Positions 35,042-44,196 of a DNA stretch of 64,000 nt are shown here, piece after piece; position 1 is the first letter of the stretch; each line of letters opens with the position of its first letter. The DNA comes from Bacteroidota bacterium (GTDB lineage: Bacteria; Bacteroidota; Bacteroidia; Cytophagales; Cytophagaceae): assembly GCA_023392125.1 (NCBI GenBank), contig JAEVZS010000009.1:124001-188000 (forward strand), written 5' to 3'. Under the pieces are notes generated by a model. The model saw only the letters and a list, made by a program, of their open reading frames with translations. It ran no database searches and was not told the DNA's origin. The position numbers were made by a program, and so were the translations under genes.

Positions 35042-36148
35042 ATGAAGTACTATATCATAGCAGGAGAGCGATCCGGAGATTTACATGCTGGCAATCTCTG
35101 TAAGGCGCTGCTAAGGGCAGCCCCGGATGTAAGTCTGAGAGGAGTGGGAGGTGAGCAAATGTCAGCTGCCGGAGTGGGCCTGTTTATGCACTATAAGGCA
35201 ATATCTTTCATGGGCTTTGCCGAAGTGTTTCTGAATCTTCACAAGATATCCAGAGCCTTGGCGGATGTAAAAAAAGATCTGGATACCTATCGGCCTGATG
35301 CGGTGATATTAGTGGATTTTGCGGGATTTAACATGAAAATAGCCCGATATGCACGAGAGAAGGGGATTAAGGTTTTTTATTATATATCACCCAAGGTATG
35401 GGCCTGGAATCAGAAACGCGCCTACAAGATCAAGGAGCTGGTAGACCGTTTGTTTGTTATTCTTCCCTTTGAAAAACAGTTTTTTGAGCAGTTCGGCTAT
35501 TACAATGTTGACTACGTTGGAAATCCTCTGCTAGATGCAATCCGGAATTTTCGGCCGGAAGCAGATTTCCGAAGCAGATTTCCCGATGACAAACCCCTGG
35601 TTGCCGTACTTGCCGGTAGCCGGAAACAGGAGGTAAGCGCTATGGGAAGCAAGCTGCAGGCAATTGCCGGGCAGCTGCCGGATATGCAGTTTGTAGTTGC
35701 AGCCGTCGATAATCTCGATGATGAACTATACGCAGCCTTCCGGGGACCGAATATTCAGCTACTCAAAAACAACACCTACAATTTGCTTTCCGTAGCAGAT
35801 GCGTCCATCACTACTTCCGGCACCGCCACACTTGAAACTGCACTTTTTCATTGTCCGCAGGTCGTTGTTTATAAGACCAGCACACTTACCTATATGATAG
35901 CTAAAAGACTTATCAAAATTCCTTTTATATCGCTTGTTAACCTGATCGCGGGTAAAGAGATAGTCAAAGAATTAATTCAGGATGAATTCAGTACCACCCG
36001 CGTAGTTGAGGAACTGTCTGAAATTCTTCCGGGAGGCATAAAAAGAACGAAGATGATGGAAGAGTACAAGGAGCTTGATGGTTTAATGGGATCTCCGGGG
36101 GCATCCGAAAAGACTGCCAGGCTTATTCTTGAATATTCCGGGAAATAG
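35042..36148 (+). CDS. lpxB: Lipid-A-disaccharide synthase
   Basis: GT19 glycosyltransferase of the lipid A pathway; condenses UDP-2,3-diacylglucosamine with lipid X at the inner membrane. 368 residues. Signature segments YIIAGERSGDLHAGNL, LRGVGGEQMSAAGV, FYYISPKVWAWNQKRAYKIK, FVILPFEKQFFEQF, VAVLAGSRKQEVSA and ASITTSGTATLETAL are all present. It is the last gene of a tight run with the permease and queD. Confidence 0.97.
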   Translation: MKYYIIAGERSGDLHAGNLCKALLRAAPDVSLRGVGGEQMSAAGVGLFMHYKAISFMGFAEVFLNLHKISRALADVKKDLDTYRPDAVILVDFAGFNMKIARYAREKGIKVFYYISPKVWAWNQKRAYKIKELVDRLFVILPFEKQFFEQFGYYNVDYVGNPLLDAIRNFRPEADFRSRFPDDKPLVAVLAGSRKQEVSAMGSKLQAIAGQLPDMQFVVAAVDNLDDELYAAFRGPNIQLLKNNTYNLLSVADASITTSGTATLETALFHCPQVVVYKTSTLTYMIAKRLIKIPFISLVNLIAGKEIVKELIQDEFSTTRVVEELSEILPGGIKRTKMMEEYKELDGLMGSPGASEKTARLILEYSGK

Positions 36149-36156
36149 TTTACAGC

Positions 36157-36179
36157 ACGCTGACAAATTTCGTCAGCGT
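36157..36179 (+). terminator. Hairpin after lpxB, weak terminator
   Basis: Perfect eight-base-pair stem ACGCTGAC (36157-36164) with GTCAGCGT (36172-36179) eight bases after the lpxB stop. It is followed by TTATAAT rather than a T run, so termination may be partial. Confidence 0.4.
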
Positions 36180-36303
36180 TATAATCCCCGTATTTGCTGC
36201 CATTTATCGCCAAGAACAGAAAAATAGAGGAGTAATATCAATATATGCCGGGATAAATCCTGCGATTTTTGTGTTATTAGTATAGATAATCGGGAGGACA
36301 GGA

Positions 36304-36948
36304 ATGCGGATAGGGAAATACAAAAAACTCGGGGCAGTAGCAACCAAATATAAAGTAGCAGATAAGCAAAACGATGTACGGGGCTGGGTTGTAGTAGGAG
36401 CAAATGGTCATAAGGTCGGTTATATCGATGAACTGATTGTAGATATCCGGAAAAAGAAAGTGCAGTTTCTCGACGTATTACTTAATATAGCTTTCAGCCC
36501 TTCTGAAGGCAAACATATTCTGGTTCCGATTGAGCTCGCCACCATATACAGTCAGAAAAAAGTGGTATGCGTCAATCATCTCAGCACTTCCCTTGTCAAT
36601 TCATATCCTTCCTATACCGGAGTGGTAGACAATGAAATTGAAAATAAAATACGAGATTTTCTGGCAGGTAATTTAAATGCCAAAACCATGTTGACCGACC
36701 AGCTGAGCCCCAAAAGACTGGAAAATGTGTCTAACGAAATCCGGCTCGAATCGGATTCAGATCTGATCATGCGTTTAAAAAAGGAGCGTGACATGGCGGT
36801 AGCCGAAAGAGATTTGCTGCTGGATGAGAATCTGAAATTGCGCAAAACCATAGAAAAATACGAGAATACCTCTGAGCAGGAAACAGAAAAAGAGTACAAA
36901 TCGGGACTAACGGATTGCGATGATGTAGATACAGGACGAAAGTGTTAA
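36304..36948 (+). CDS. PRC-barrel-like protein with C-terminal coiled coil
   Basis: 214 residues, no signal peptide. Residues about 1-100 resemble a PRC-barrel fold (DVRGWVVVGANGHKVGYIDELIVDI followed by VQFLDVLLNIA, HILVPIELATI). A linker leads to a coiled coil at about 155-195 (LIMRLKKERDMAVAERDLLLDENLKLRKTI). PRC-barrel proteins are often stress-linked or tied to RNA processing (RimM) or photosynthesis; no specific role can be given. A good Shine-Dalgarno (GGGAGG at 36292-36297) lies six bases before the ATG, which is unusual in this genome. Confidence 0.65.
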   Translation: MRIGKYKKLGAVATKYKVADKQNDVRGWVVVGANGHKVGYIDELIVDIRKKKVQFLDVLLNIAFSPSEGKHILVPIELATIYSQKKVVCVNHLSTSLVNSYPSYTGVVDNEIENKIRDFLAGNLNAKTMLTDQLSPKRLENVSNEIRLESDSDLIMRLKKERDMAVAERDLLLDENLKLRKTIEKYENTSEQETEKEYKSGLTDCDDVDTGRKC

Positions 36949-36984
36949 ACGATCACATTTTAGATATGTTGTTCACATTCGTTT

Positions 36985-37013
36985 TTTGTATCCGCTTTAA
37001 TTGATTACCTTTG
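36985..37013 (+). promoter_or_regulatory. Predicted promoter of the DEAD-box helicase gene
   Basis: TTTG at 36985-36988, 17-base spacer, TACCTTTG at 37006-37013. This agrees with TAnnTTTG, the spacer being slightly short. The predicted leader is about 40 bases. Confidence 0.5.
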
Positions 37014-37060
37014 CCAGGAATTTAACGTCTGTTTTTCCTGTTTAAGGAAAGCTGATATAT

Positions 37061-38773
37061 ATGATATTATTTGAAGAACTAGGACTAAACAATGAGGTCC
37101 TAAAAGGAATTGAAGAGCTAGGCTTTCAGTCCCCAACCCCAATCCAGAAGGAAGTTGTAGGTTATTTGTTAGAAGAATCCCGCGATGTTATTGCACTTGC
37201 TCAGACCGGTACAGGAAAAACTGCCGCTTTTGGTCTGCCTTTATGCCAACTGACAGACAAAACTACCCAGAAAATTCAGGCCCTGGTACTGGCCCCCACG
37301 AGAGAATTATGCGTACAGATTGCTAATGAAATCCGTAATTACGGAAAGTATGTAAAAGGCCTGAAAATTGAGCCTGTGTACGGAGGAGAAAGTATTGAAA
37401 AACAAACTAAAAGTATTTCTGTGCCTCCTCAGATTCTGATTGCCACTCCGGGAAGATTAACCGATTTTATCAAACGGAGAAAAGTAAACCTTTCTACAGT
37501 TCAATGGCTTGTGCTTGATGAAGCCGACGAAATGCTGGATATGGGTTTTGAAGAAGATATCAAGTTCATACTCGGACAAACTCCCGAAGAACGTCGTACC
37601 TTATTGTTTTCTGCTACTATGTCCAGAGAAGTTATGGAAGTAGCGCAGGAATACATGGTCGATCCTGTAGAGATTGCCGTCGGTGGTAAAAATACCGGAA
37701 ACGCCAATGTTGAGCACCATTATTATCTGATCGAGAACAAAAACCGCTATAATGCTCTGAAAAGGCTTGCGGATTTATATCCGGATATTTACGGTATTGT
37801 TTTTTGCCGTACCCGAAGAGAAACCAAGGAAGTTGCTGACCTTCTAACCAGAGACGGTTATAATGCAGACGCTCTGCACGGAGATTTGTCACAGGCTCAG
37901 CGTGATTCCGTAATGAAAAAATTCAGGGATAAGAATCTCAACCTGCTTGTTGCAACTGACGTAGCCGCAAGAGGGCTGGATGTCAACAACCTTTCACACG
38001 TTATCAATTATAACCTGCCTGACGATACAGAAACCTATACCCATAGAAGCGGACGGACAGGCAGAGCGGGGAAAACAGGAATATCTATTGCGCTCGCCAC
38101 CCGAAGCGACAGGCAAAAGATCTATCAGATCGAAAAGAAAATACAGCTTGCTTTTGTCCGGATGCAGCTTCCGAATGCAGACGAAGTGCTCCAAAAGCAG
38201 ATTTTGAATTTCGTTGATAAAGTAGAGAAGACTGAAATTAACCAGGAACAGTTAAAATCGTTAATGGCTGATGTGTATGCCCGCCTGGAACATTTCGATA
38301 AAGAAGAACTGATTAATCACTTTATCAGTCATGAAGTCACCAGATTCCTTCAGTATTATCAAAATACTCCTGATCTGGATCTTAATATAAAAGAAGACCG
38401 CGGCAGAGACAGAGACAGGGGAGGAGACAGAAGTGGCAGCAGAGAACGAGGCCTTAAAGGTAGAGAAAGAAGCTCCGGAAAAGTGAAGCTCGAAGTAAAT
38501 CTTGGCTCCAAAGACGGGCTGAATCCTGCCAAATTATTGGGAATTCTTAATGAAACCAGTGGTAATAACGACTTACGTGTCGGAAAAATTGAAATTGGCA
38601 AGCGCTCTACCATTTTTGAGGTTAACCCCAAAGATTCTGACGGACTTCTTTCCCAATTCAATAGCAAGTTCAAAAACCAGAGCCTGAATTTACAGATAGC
38701 CATCGAACAGCGTTCTTCTCCATCCAGAAGAGACAATGGCTCCTCGCCAGGCGGAAGAAGAAGACGGTTCTAA
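37061..38773 (+). CDS. deaD: DEAD-box ATP-dependent RNA helicase (CsdA/DeaD-like)
   Basis: 570 residues. All helicase motifs are intact: Q motif PTPIQ, motif I AQTGTGKT, PTREL, TPGR, DEAD, SAT, then ATDVAARGLD and HRSGRTGRAG. A helical region (380-450) and an Arg/Asp/Gly-rich linker (DRGRDRDRGGDRSGSRERG) lead to a C-terminal DbpA-type RNA-binding domain (KVKLEVNLGSKDGLNPAKLL). The tail is basic (GSSPGGRRRRF). Likely role: structured RNA unwinding in ribosome assembly or cold response. Confidence 0.93.
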   Translation: MILFEELGLNNEVLKGIEELGFQSPTPIQKEVVGYLLEESRDVIALAQTGTGKTAAFGLPLCQLTDKTTQKIQALVLAPTRELCVQIANEIRNYGKYVKGLKIEPVYGGESIEKQTKSISVPPQILIATPGRLTDFIKRRKVNLSTVQWLVLDEADEMLDMGFEEDIKFILGQTPEERRTLLFSATMSREVMEVAQEYMVDPVEIAVGGKNTGNANVEHHYYLIENKNRYNALKRLADLYPDIYGIVFCRTRRETKEVADLLTRDGYNADALHGDLSQAQRDSVMKKFRDKNLNLLVATDVAARGLDVNNLSHVINYNLPDDTETYTHRSGRTGRAGKTGISIALATRSDRQKIYQIEKKIQLAFVRMQLPNADEVLQKQILNFVDKVEKTEINQEQLKSLMADVYARLEHFDKEELINHFISHEVTRFLQYYQNTPDLDLNIKEDRGRDRDRGGDRSGSRERGLKGRERSSGKVKLEVNLGSKDGLNPAKLLGILNETSGNNDLRVGKIEIGKRSTIFEVNPKDSDGLLSQFNSKFKNQSLNLQIAIEQRSSPSRRDNGSSPGGRRRRF

Positions 38774-38797
38774 CCGGCAATATTGACTTTATTACTA

Positions 38798-38877
38798 ATA
38801 CAATCTCCGGATTATTTTGTTACAGTCCTGAATACATAGTACTGACTAACAAAAGAGCCAGAGATTGTATTTTTTTT
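38798..38877 (+). terminator. Long two-tier hairpin terminator after the RNA helicase gene
   Basis: Outer 10-base-pair stem ATACAATCTC (38798-38807) with GAGATTGTAT (38861-38870). Inside it a second stem, TTTTGTT + AGTC (38815-38827) with GACT + AACAAAA (38844-38854), has a two-base bulge. Ends in eight T (38870-38877). The remaining gap to 39052 is AT-rich and shows no gene. Confidence 0.7.
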
Positions 38878-39052
38878 CACAATGCCGTTTACCTTTACAG
38901 GGTATAGTCGTATTCACGTTGAATTTTTGAACGGGGAGCTCCTTAAAATATATGAGAATTTGCAATTTAGGTTGTGTATAATCCTTTAATTATATAATTT
39001 ATCCTCAAATTTCGTGTTTATTAAGTAAAGGTTCTCATTAACATCGTTAAGT

Positions 39053-39925
39053 ATGCGATTTTTAAAGTTTTTATCGGCAGGGCTTTTTGTTTTTACCAGT
39101 TTTGCAGCCTTGGTGTATCTGTTGTGGGTTATTGATGAAAAAAATGAGGACATTGTTGCCAAAAATGAACGTATCCGCAGAGATAGCCTTAATCTCATTG
39201 CAAAAGACAATGAGATCGAAAAGTTAAGCCTTGCTGTAAACAGCCTGAAGGGAGCTTATGAAAATATTCAGAAGGCTTTTCATTCATTAAGTGACCGCTT
39301 TTCTGCCATGGAACAAAACAATGATTCCCTGAAGACAAGAATCGAGCACCTTACTGTTTCCGTAAATCGTCTCAACAAAGAGAAAAAGCAGCTCAAGGAT
39401 GAAGTTGTGAAGGAAAAAACCATGCGTGAAAACTTCAATTCTCCGGATATAGCTGCGCTTGCAGCTGATTTAAGCAAGAGAAACGTATCCGTATCAACAC
39501 ACTACAGAACTCTTACCGAACAGGAGAAAGAAGAGAACAAGATGGCGTTGCTTGTTGCAGATAACTTTTATATCTGGTCTCCGGACGGAGCGGATGTAAG
39601 TGTAATTAATTCGAATTCCAAAAAACTGAATTTCAGCTTCGAAATTCAGGAAAATTTCTTTGCCCAAAAAGGTAAACGAGACCTGTATATCCAGATTATA
39701 AAACCCGATGGAACCATTTTTAATAATTCAAAGGAGGGTGGCTTTTTTATTCTGGGTGGAAAGCATCAGCCTTTTACAACCAAAATTCCTCTGGCCTTCA
39801 ATCAGGTAAAAGAGAAAGTATCCTTCTCATTCACCACAGAAAAATCGTTTAAGTCCGGGACATACACCTTGTCTGTTTTTGAATCCGGCAATGAAATCGG
39901 CAAAACAACATTTGTCATGATGTAA
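39053..39925 (+). CDS. Membrane-anchored coiled-coil protein
   Basis: 290 residues. One N-terminal membrane segment (FLSAGLFVFTSFAALVYLLWV), then a coiled coil at about 28-130 (heptads through DRFSAMEQNNDSLKTRIEHL and NRLNKEKKQLKDEVVKEK). The C-terminal ~120 residues form a beta-rich domain (SFEIQENFFAQKGKRDLYIQ, KSGTYTLSVFESGNEIGKT) with an immunoglobulin-like look. The domain would lie outside the cytoplasmic membrane. Seen in Bacteroidota as a hypothetical protein; role unknown. Confidence 0.7.
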   Translation: MRFLKFLSAGLFVFTSFAALVYLLWVIDEKNEDIVAKNERIRRDSLNLIAKDNEIEKLSLAVNSLKGAYENIQKAFHSLSDRFSAMEQNNDSLKTRIEHLTVSVNRLNKEKKQLKDEVVKEKTMRENFNSPDIAALAADLSKRNVSVSTHYRTLTEQEKEENKMALLVADNFYIWSPDGADVSVINSNSKKLNFSFEIQENFFAQKGKRDLYIQIIKPDGTIFNNSKEGGFFILGGKHQPFTTKIPLAFNQVKEKVSFSFTTEKSFKSGTYTLSVFESGNEIGKTTFVMM

Positions 39926-40083
39926 ATTAGTTGATATCAGATATAACCGGAAGTATCCACATAGTATATCTGTAAATTTTTATCGCTCTGTCCGGTCTGT
40001 TTTGTCGCAAAAGGTTGTAGGTTTGATTGTATTTTCCTTAATTCGGTCCAGCTATTAATTATTTTTCAAACAAAATTTTATTT

Positions 40084-40920
40084 ATGAAAACAGCACGTTT
40101 TTTTTCAGTTCTGGCAGTACTGGTATTTTCCGGTTTTCTGCTAAAAGCACAGGATATTCCCAAACCAAGTCCATTAGTTATATTATCGCAGACTGTAGGT
40201 CTTACTGAAATAAAAATTGAATACAGCAGTCCTGCTGTGTCCGGAAGAAAGATATGGGATGGTCTTGTTCCATATGGAGAACTTTGGAGAACAGGAGCTA
40301 ATATGGCAACAAAGATTACTTTTAGTAAAGACGTCACTATCAGCAATCAGCGGATTTCAGCAGGGACTTATTCACTTTTCACTATTCCCGGTAAAACAGA
40401 ATGGACTGTGATACTGAATAAAGATGCAGAGCTATCAGGCACTTCAGGATATAAAGAAGCAAATGATGCACTTCGTTTCAAAGTAAAGCCACAGGAAGGA
40501 CAGATGCGTGAACGTTTATTATTTTTGATTGCGGACTTTACCATGGACGAGGCAGTCATTGCTCTTGAATGGGAAAAGATACGGATTCCCTTTACTGTAA
40601 AGCTAGATACAGAGAAACAGGCAATGGAAAGTATTCAAAAGACCCTGGCCCAGGAATGGAGACCTTTTGCAAACTCTGCCCGCTATATCCTGGAATACGG
40701 TTCTGATCTGGACCTGGCACTGTCTTATATTAATACTTCTATTTCTATCAGCGACGAATGGTTTAATAATTGGATAAAAGCTCAGATACTTGCGAAAAAG
40801 GGGGATAAAAAAGAAGCGCTGAAGCTTGCTCAGAGAGCAAAAGAACTGGGAGATAAAAGCCCCGGCTTCTTTTACAAATCTCAGGTCGAAAAAGCACTGG
40901 AAGACTGGAAGAAAAAATGA
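40084..40920 (+). CDS. DUF2911 protein with C-terminal TPR
   Basis: 278 residues with a signal peptide ending at LLKAQD. Residues about 25-180 are the DUF2911 domain: IEYSSPAVSGRKIWDGLVPYG, WRTGANMATKITFS, GTYSLFTIPG, WTVILNK. The C-terminal 90 residues form TPR-like helices (LALSYINTSISISDEWFNNW, GDKKEALKLAQRAKELG). DUF2911 is widespread in Bacteroidota and its function is not known. Periplasmic. It ends before a strong terminator. Confidence 0.85.
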   Translation: MKTARFFSVLAVLVFSGFLLKAQDIPKPSPLVILSQTVGLTEIKIEYSSPAVSGRKIWDGLVPYGELWRTGANMATKITFSKDVTISNQRISAGTYSLFTIPGKTEWTVILNKDAELSGTSGYKEANDALRFKVKPQEGQMRERLLFLIADFTMDEAVIALEWEKIRIPFTVKLDTEKQAMESIQKTLAQEWRPFANSARYILEYGSDLDLALSYINTSISISDEWFNNWIKAQILAKKGDKKEALKLAQRAKELGDKSPGFFYKSQVEKALEDWKKK

Positions 40921-41279
40921 TCTGTCCTCCTTAATAGAATAATAAAAAACGGAAGTCTGCAACTTCCGTTTTTTATTTACGTATAATCACCATTCACATT
41001 ATTACCCGGGAGTCATAAGCCTTTCTGATATCTATATATTCTGATAAAATATTACTTTTTTTCCTCTTGGTGCTATTTAGCTTCATTATAGTATATATAC
41101 TTTTCTTATTTCCCCTCTGATTGATATCTTTTGTGACCGGATTTATCGATCAAACTTATTGATTATTATATATTATTGTCCTTTCGTCCGGAAAACCATT
41201 AATTTCTTCTAATATTTTTGGAAATCTTATAGCCTTTGTAGTATTTTCGAACCGAAACAAACTTTTAGCTAACAAAAGA
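40921..41279. other. Gene-free 359-base gap
   Basis: Holds the terminator at 40944-40974 and then about 300 AT-rich bases leading into the lipoprotein gene at 41280. A TATTTTTG (41213-41220) could be a -7 box, but lacks a partner at -33. No coding pattern seen; the short minus-strand frame here overlaps the next gene and is not convincing. Confidence 0.5.
40944..40974. terminator. Strong bidirectional-type terminator
   Basis: Perfect 13-base-pair stem AAAAAACGGAAGT (40944-40956) with ACTTCCGTTTTTT (40962-40974), five-base loop. Closes the DUF2911 gene. Confidence 0.9.
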
Positions 41280-41744
41280 ATGAAAAGAGTAACAAAAAAA
41301 GTCGCAGCAGTAATTTTTGCGCTTGGAATGACAGCTTCATTAAGCAGCTGCATCAAGGATGTTGACAACAGTGTAAGTCCTCAGACAGGTACTGCTACTA
41401 TCAAAGGGAGAATACAAGCAGAGCTTAATACTGCAAACGCAGATCTTGAGCCGTTGGCTAATCAGACCGTTTATGTGTTTGTTGATTCCAAAGCCTATGC
41501 TCAGACTCCCGGAACTGCAACCTATCCTAAAAAACGTTTCCAGACTACAACCAATGCAGAAGGTGATTATTCTGTTGATATAGCAGTGCCATTAAACGGA
41601 GTGGCTGTTGAAGTAACCGTACCCGGATTTATCCATAATGTACAAACTCCCGGAGGATTACAAAGAACTACCTTCAATGAAAGAACCCAGGGAGCCGGTC
41701 AGGCAAAAGATGGTTCTGTTCTGATCCTTGATATTAATATGTAA
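41280..41744 (+). CDS. Small lipoprotein with carboxypeptidase-regulatory-like fold
   Basis: 154 residues. Basic N-terminus, membrane stretch and lipobox LSSC (Cys24). The mature part (GTATIKGRIQAELNTA, LANQTVYVFVDSK, TTTNAEGDYSVDIAVPL, VAVEVTVPGF) has the Gly/Val-rich strand pattern of CarboxypepD_reg/transthyretin-like domains. No enzyme residues. It is 23 bases upstream of a barrel protein gene and probably cotranscribed, so the two may act together at the outer membrane. Function unknown. Confidence 0.75.
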   Translation: MKRVTKKVAAVIFALGMTASLSSCIKDVDNSVSPQTGTATIKGRIQAELNTANADLEPLANQTVYVFVDSKAYAQTPGTATYPKKRFQTTTNAEGDYSVDIAVPLNGVAVEVTVPGFIHNVQTPGGLQRTTFNERTQGAGQAKDGSVLILDINM

Positions 41745-41767
41745 TACTTCCTTATCTTTATTGACTA

Positions 41768-42700
41768 ATGAGAAAAAAAATAATTATAGCTGCCGCATTG
41801 TGTCTGTTGGGTTACAGCAGTACCTATGCTCAGGAAAGTTACGGGGAAGTAAGTAGTAGCTCTGAAAGCCGTGTACAGTCTTTTAAATCCAGAAATGGTT
41901 TTGAAGTGCTTCCTCAGGCCGGAGATATCGGTCTTGGTATAAGCGCCACAGCTTCTCTGAACTTTTTAGGTAATGTAATTGGTGGCGGCCCTTCAGCTGC
42001 TGGTGCTTTTGCTTTTCCGAATGCTCCATATACTGTAAACAATCCATCAGGAGCTGGTTTAGCTAATCAGCTGTTTCTTAAAAAGTTTATCACAGCCGAA
42101 ACAGCTTACAGGCTAAGAATACAGGCATCATGGTACTCCAATACCAATGCCTATTCTGTGCTCAAAGATGAACTAACTCCAGACGCTTCTAATCCTCAGT
42201 ATGTTAACGATTACAGAACAAACAGAGGTATGGGATTGTTAATTGGTGCTGGCCTTGAAAAGCGAAGAGGAGCTGGCCGGGTACAGGGAGTGTATGGTGC
42301 TGAAGCTTATGTAGGAGTATTCAACTCTTCGATTAAAAATCAGTATGGAAATCCATTCTCTGCCAATTTCCCTGAGCCAACTATCAACAATATAAATACT
42401 TACAACAACGGAGCAAGAGTAACCAAGGAAAATAATGGAACTGGCTTTGGACTAGGTGTCAGACCATTTATAGGCGTTGAGTACTTCTTTGCACCTAAAA
42501 TGTCGTTGGGTGGCGAGTTTGGTTACAACCTGGGAGCTGCTTTTGGTGGCAACAGACATATCGTATCAGAAAGATGGGATGCAACTTCTGAAAGCGTAGT
42601 TGAAGTAAAAACAAGAGATAATGCTACTCATGGCTTCGTTAACTACGGTCTGGGTGTAAACAACCTGACAGGTTCTCTTAACCTTTTATTCTACTTCTAA
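41768..42700 (+). CDS. Outer-membrane beta-barrel protein
   Basis: 310 residues with a signal peptide ending at TYAQE. The mature chain alternates in strands (GDIGLGISATASLNFLG, YRLRIQASWYSN, VQGVYGAEAYVGVF, GFGLGVRPFIGVEYFF, MSLGGEFGYNLGAAF) and ends in NLTGSLNLLFYF, a C-terminal aromatic that suits BAM recognition. No T9SS tail. Comparable to Bacteroidota outer-membrane proteins of unknown role; likely paired with the lipoprotein upstream. Confidence 0.78.
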   Translation: MRKKIIIAAALCLLGYSSTYAQESYGEVSSSSESRVQSFKSRNGFEVLPQAGDIGLGISATASLNFLGNVIGGGPSAAGAFAFPNAPYTVNNPSGAGLANQLFLKKFITAETAYRLRIQASWYSNTNAYSVLKDELTPDASNPQYVNDYRTNRGMGLLIGAGLEKRRGAGRVQGVYGAEAYVGVFNSSIKNQYGNPFSANFPEPTINNINTYNNGARVTKENNGTGFGLGVRPFIGVEYFFAPKMSLGGEFGYNLGAAFGGNRHIVSERWDATSESVVEVKTRDNATHGFVNYGLGVNNLTGSLNLLFYF

Positions 42701-42725
42701 GAAAAGAGAGTACATGTTATAATAC

Positions 42726-42757
42726 AAAAAAGAGAGGTTTAAAGCCTCTCTTTTTTT
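42726..42757. terminator. Bidirectional terminator
   Basis: Perfect 12-base-pair stem AAAAAAGAGAGG (42726-42737) with CCTCTCTTTTTT (42745-42756), seven-base loop. Serves the barrel gene and the convergent helicase-like gene. Confidence 0.9.
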
Positions 42758-42772
42758 GTGTTATCCGTTTTT

Positions 42773-44095
42773 TTAAAACTTTTTCTTCCGGTGTTTTTTC
42801 CCGAACATTTTCAGCTTGTCCTTGTAGCTGTAATTATATTCTTTGGCATTCTTCGCCTTTTTATCATGATAAGCTTTTCCTGCGTTTTCCTCTACCTGCT
42901 GACTTTTCTTTGACGCTATTTCATCATCTTCCTCTTCTTCTTTGGAATACGGATCACCTTCAATAATAAGTCCGAATGGTAACTCTTCTTCTCCAAATTT
43001 ATGCCCTGTTACCACTTCCAGTTTACTTATAGCAGAGAGTTCCAGATCTGTTGCAAACAGGAGAGATACCCGGCTGATCGGATCATTTTCATCGAGGCTT
43101 ATACGACTGATAAAATCCTCATGCTCCAACGGAATATCGAAATGAAGGAGAAATGGAATGAGTGAGAGTGATTCTGCCTTTAACTTCTCTCCGCTGGCAA
43201 TCAAAACCCGCCAATGCTCGTTGTGCATAAAATGCTCCGGTGAATCTGTAGACTGGTAATAGGAATCCTTTTTGTTGAAAACGGCTACCTGTCCGGTAAT
43301 ACGACGATTAAGACTTTTATAGAGCTTTTCGGCTGTCTGCTCAGAATTGCAGACAACCAGCACTTTGTCAAACACATCGTAATCCTGCATCAGAAGGTTA
43401 AGCAGATTTAGCTTCGTTTTGTAATTAGGCACTTTATACAGCATCTGTTCAATAATCGGCAACTGCTTGTCCGGAATATGTTCGAATTCCATTTGCTCAG
43501 AAACAGCCATAAACTGTCCGAGCATATTTTCCAGCTTCTGGTGATATACTCCTGAAAAAATCACCTGCTGACACCTGTTCATGCTGTCTGCAAGCTGGAG
43601 CACAGGCGTCTGAAATCCTTGCTTTATCAGCAAATCTGCGTCATCCAGAATAAATAATTGCAATTTATTAATATTAAGCCCCGACTTATAATAGACCGCC
43701 TGAACTCTGTCCGGTGTTCCGATTACCACATCAGTGCCTTCTGCCAGCTGATCTTTCTGGCCCTCAATACCTGCTCCCGGAACAAGTACCGTGCAGCGTA
43801 TTCTGCTTTTTTTACCTACTACATCAAATCGTTCGGCCAGCTGTAGCGCGCTCAGTTTGTCCGGTACCAGAATCAATGCTCTGGGAGGTTCATCCTGTGG
43901 ATATTTCAGACGATGCAGAACACTAAGAATAAGAGTAGTTGACTTACCCGATCCCTCGGGGCCGGTGACTATAAGATTCTGCCCGCCATTGATTCTCTTT
44001 ATCGCTTTCTGCTGGGCTTCATACGGTTCATTTATGCCGGCCTCCGCCAGAGAGGTTATTAATTGCTTATTAAACTTCAGGTTTTCAAAAGACAT
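42773..44095 (-). CDS. Degenerate DEAD-box helicase-like protein
   Basis: 440 residues from the ATG at 44095 (MSFENLKF); a longer frame to 44164 adds residues not typical of the family. The fold is that of a DEAD-box protein (FENLKFNKQLITSLAEAGI, EPYEAQQKAI, TGPEGSGKST), but key residues have changed: PTREL is PDKLS, DEAD is DDAD (151-154), SAT is SGV, and the HRxGRxGR arginine motif of domain 2 is missing (ISRISLDENDPISRVS). The C-terminal tail is Lys/Glu-rich and ends KKHRKKKF. ATP may bind through the intact P-loop; true unwinding is doubtful. It may act as an RNA-binding scaffold. Confidence 0.85.
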   Translation of the reverse strand: MSFENLKFNKQLITSLAEAGINEPYEAQQKAIKRINGGQNLIVTGPEGSGKSTTLILSVLHRLKYPQDEPPRALILVPDKLSALQLAERFDVVGKKSRIRCTVLVPGAGIEGQKDQLAEGTDVVIGTPDRVQAVYYKSGLNINKLQLFILDDADLLIKQGFQTPVLQLADSMNRCQQVIFSGVYHQKLENMLGQFMAVSEQMEFEHIPDKQLPIIEQMLYKVPNYKTKLNLLNLLMQDYDVFDKVLVVCNSEQTAEKLYKSLNRRITGQVAVFNKKDSYYQSTDSPEHFMHNEHWRVLIASGEKLKAESLSLIPFLLHFDIPLEHEDFISRISLDENDPISRVSLLFATDLELSAISKLEVVTGHKFGEEELPFGLIIEGDPYSKEEEEDDEIASKKSQQVEENAGKAYHDKKAKNAKEYNYSYKDKLKMFGKKHRKKKF

Positions 44096-44196
44096 AGAAA
44101 AGACTTCTAACGTGATCAATGTCTGCAAAAGTAGGAAGAAACTTCCGGTGTAACGAACATGCAAACATAATTATAACATCATTTTGCGATCAGGCT

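Noticed and set aside
41156..41368. 70-codon minus-strand frame
   Set aside because: Overlaps the start of the lipoprotein gene at 41280 and shows no coding features.
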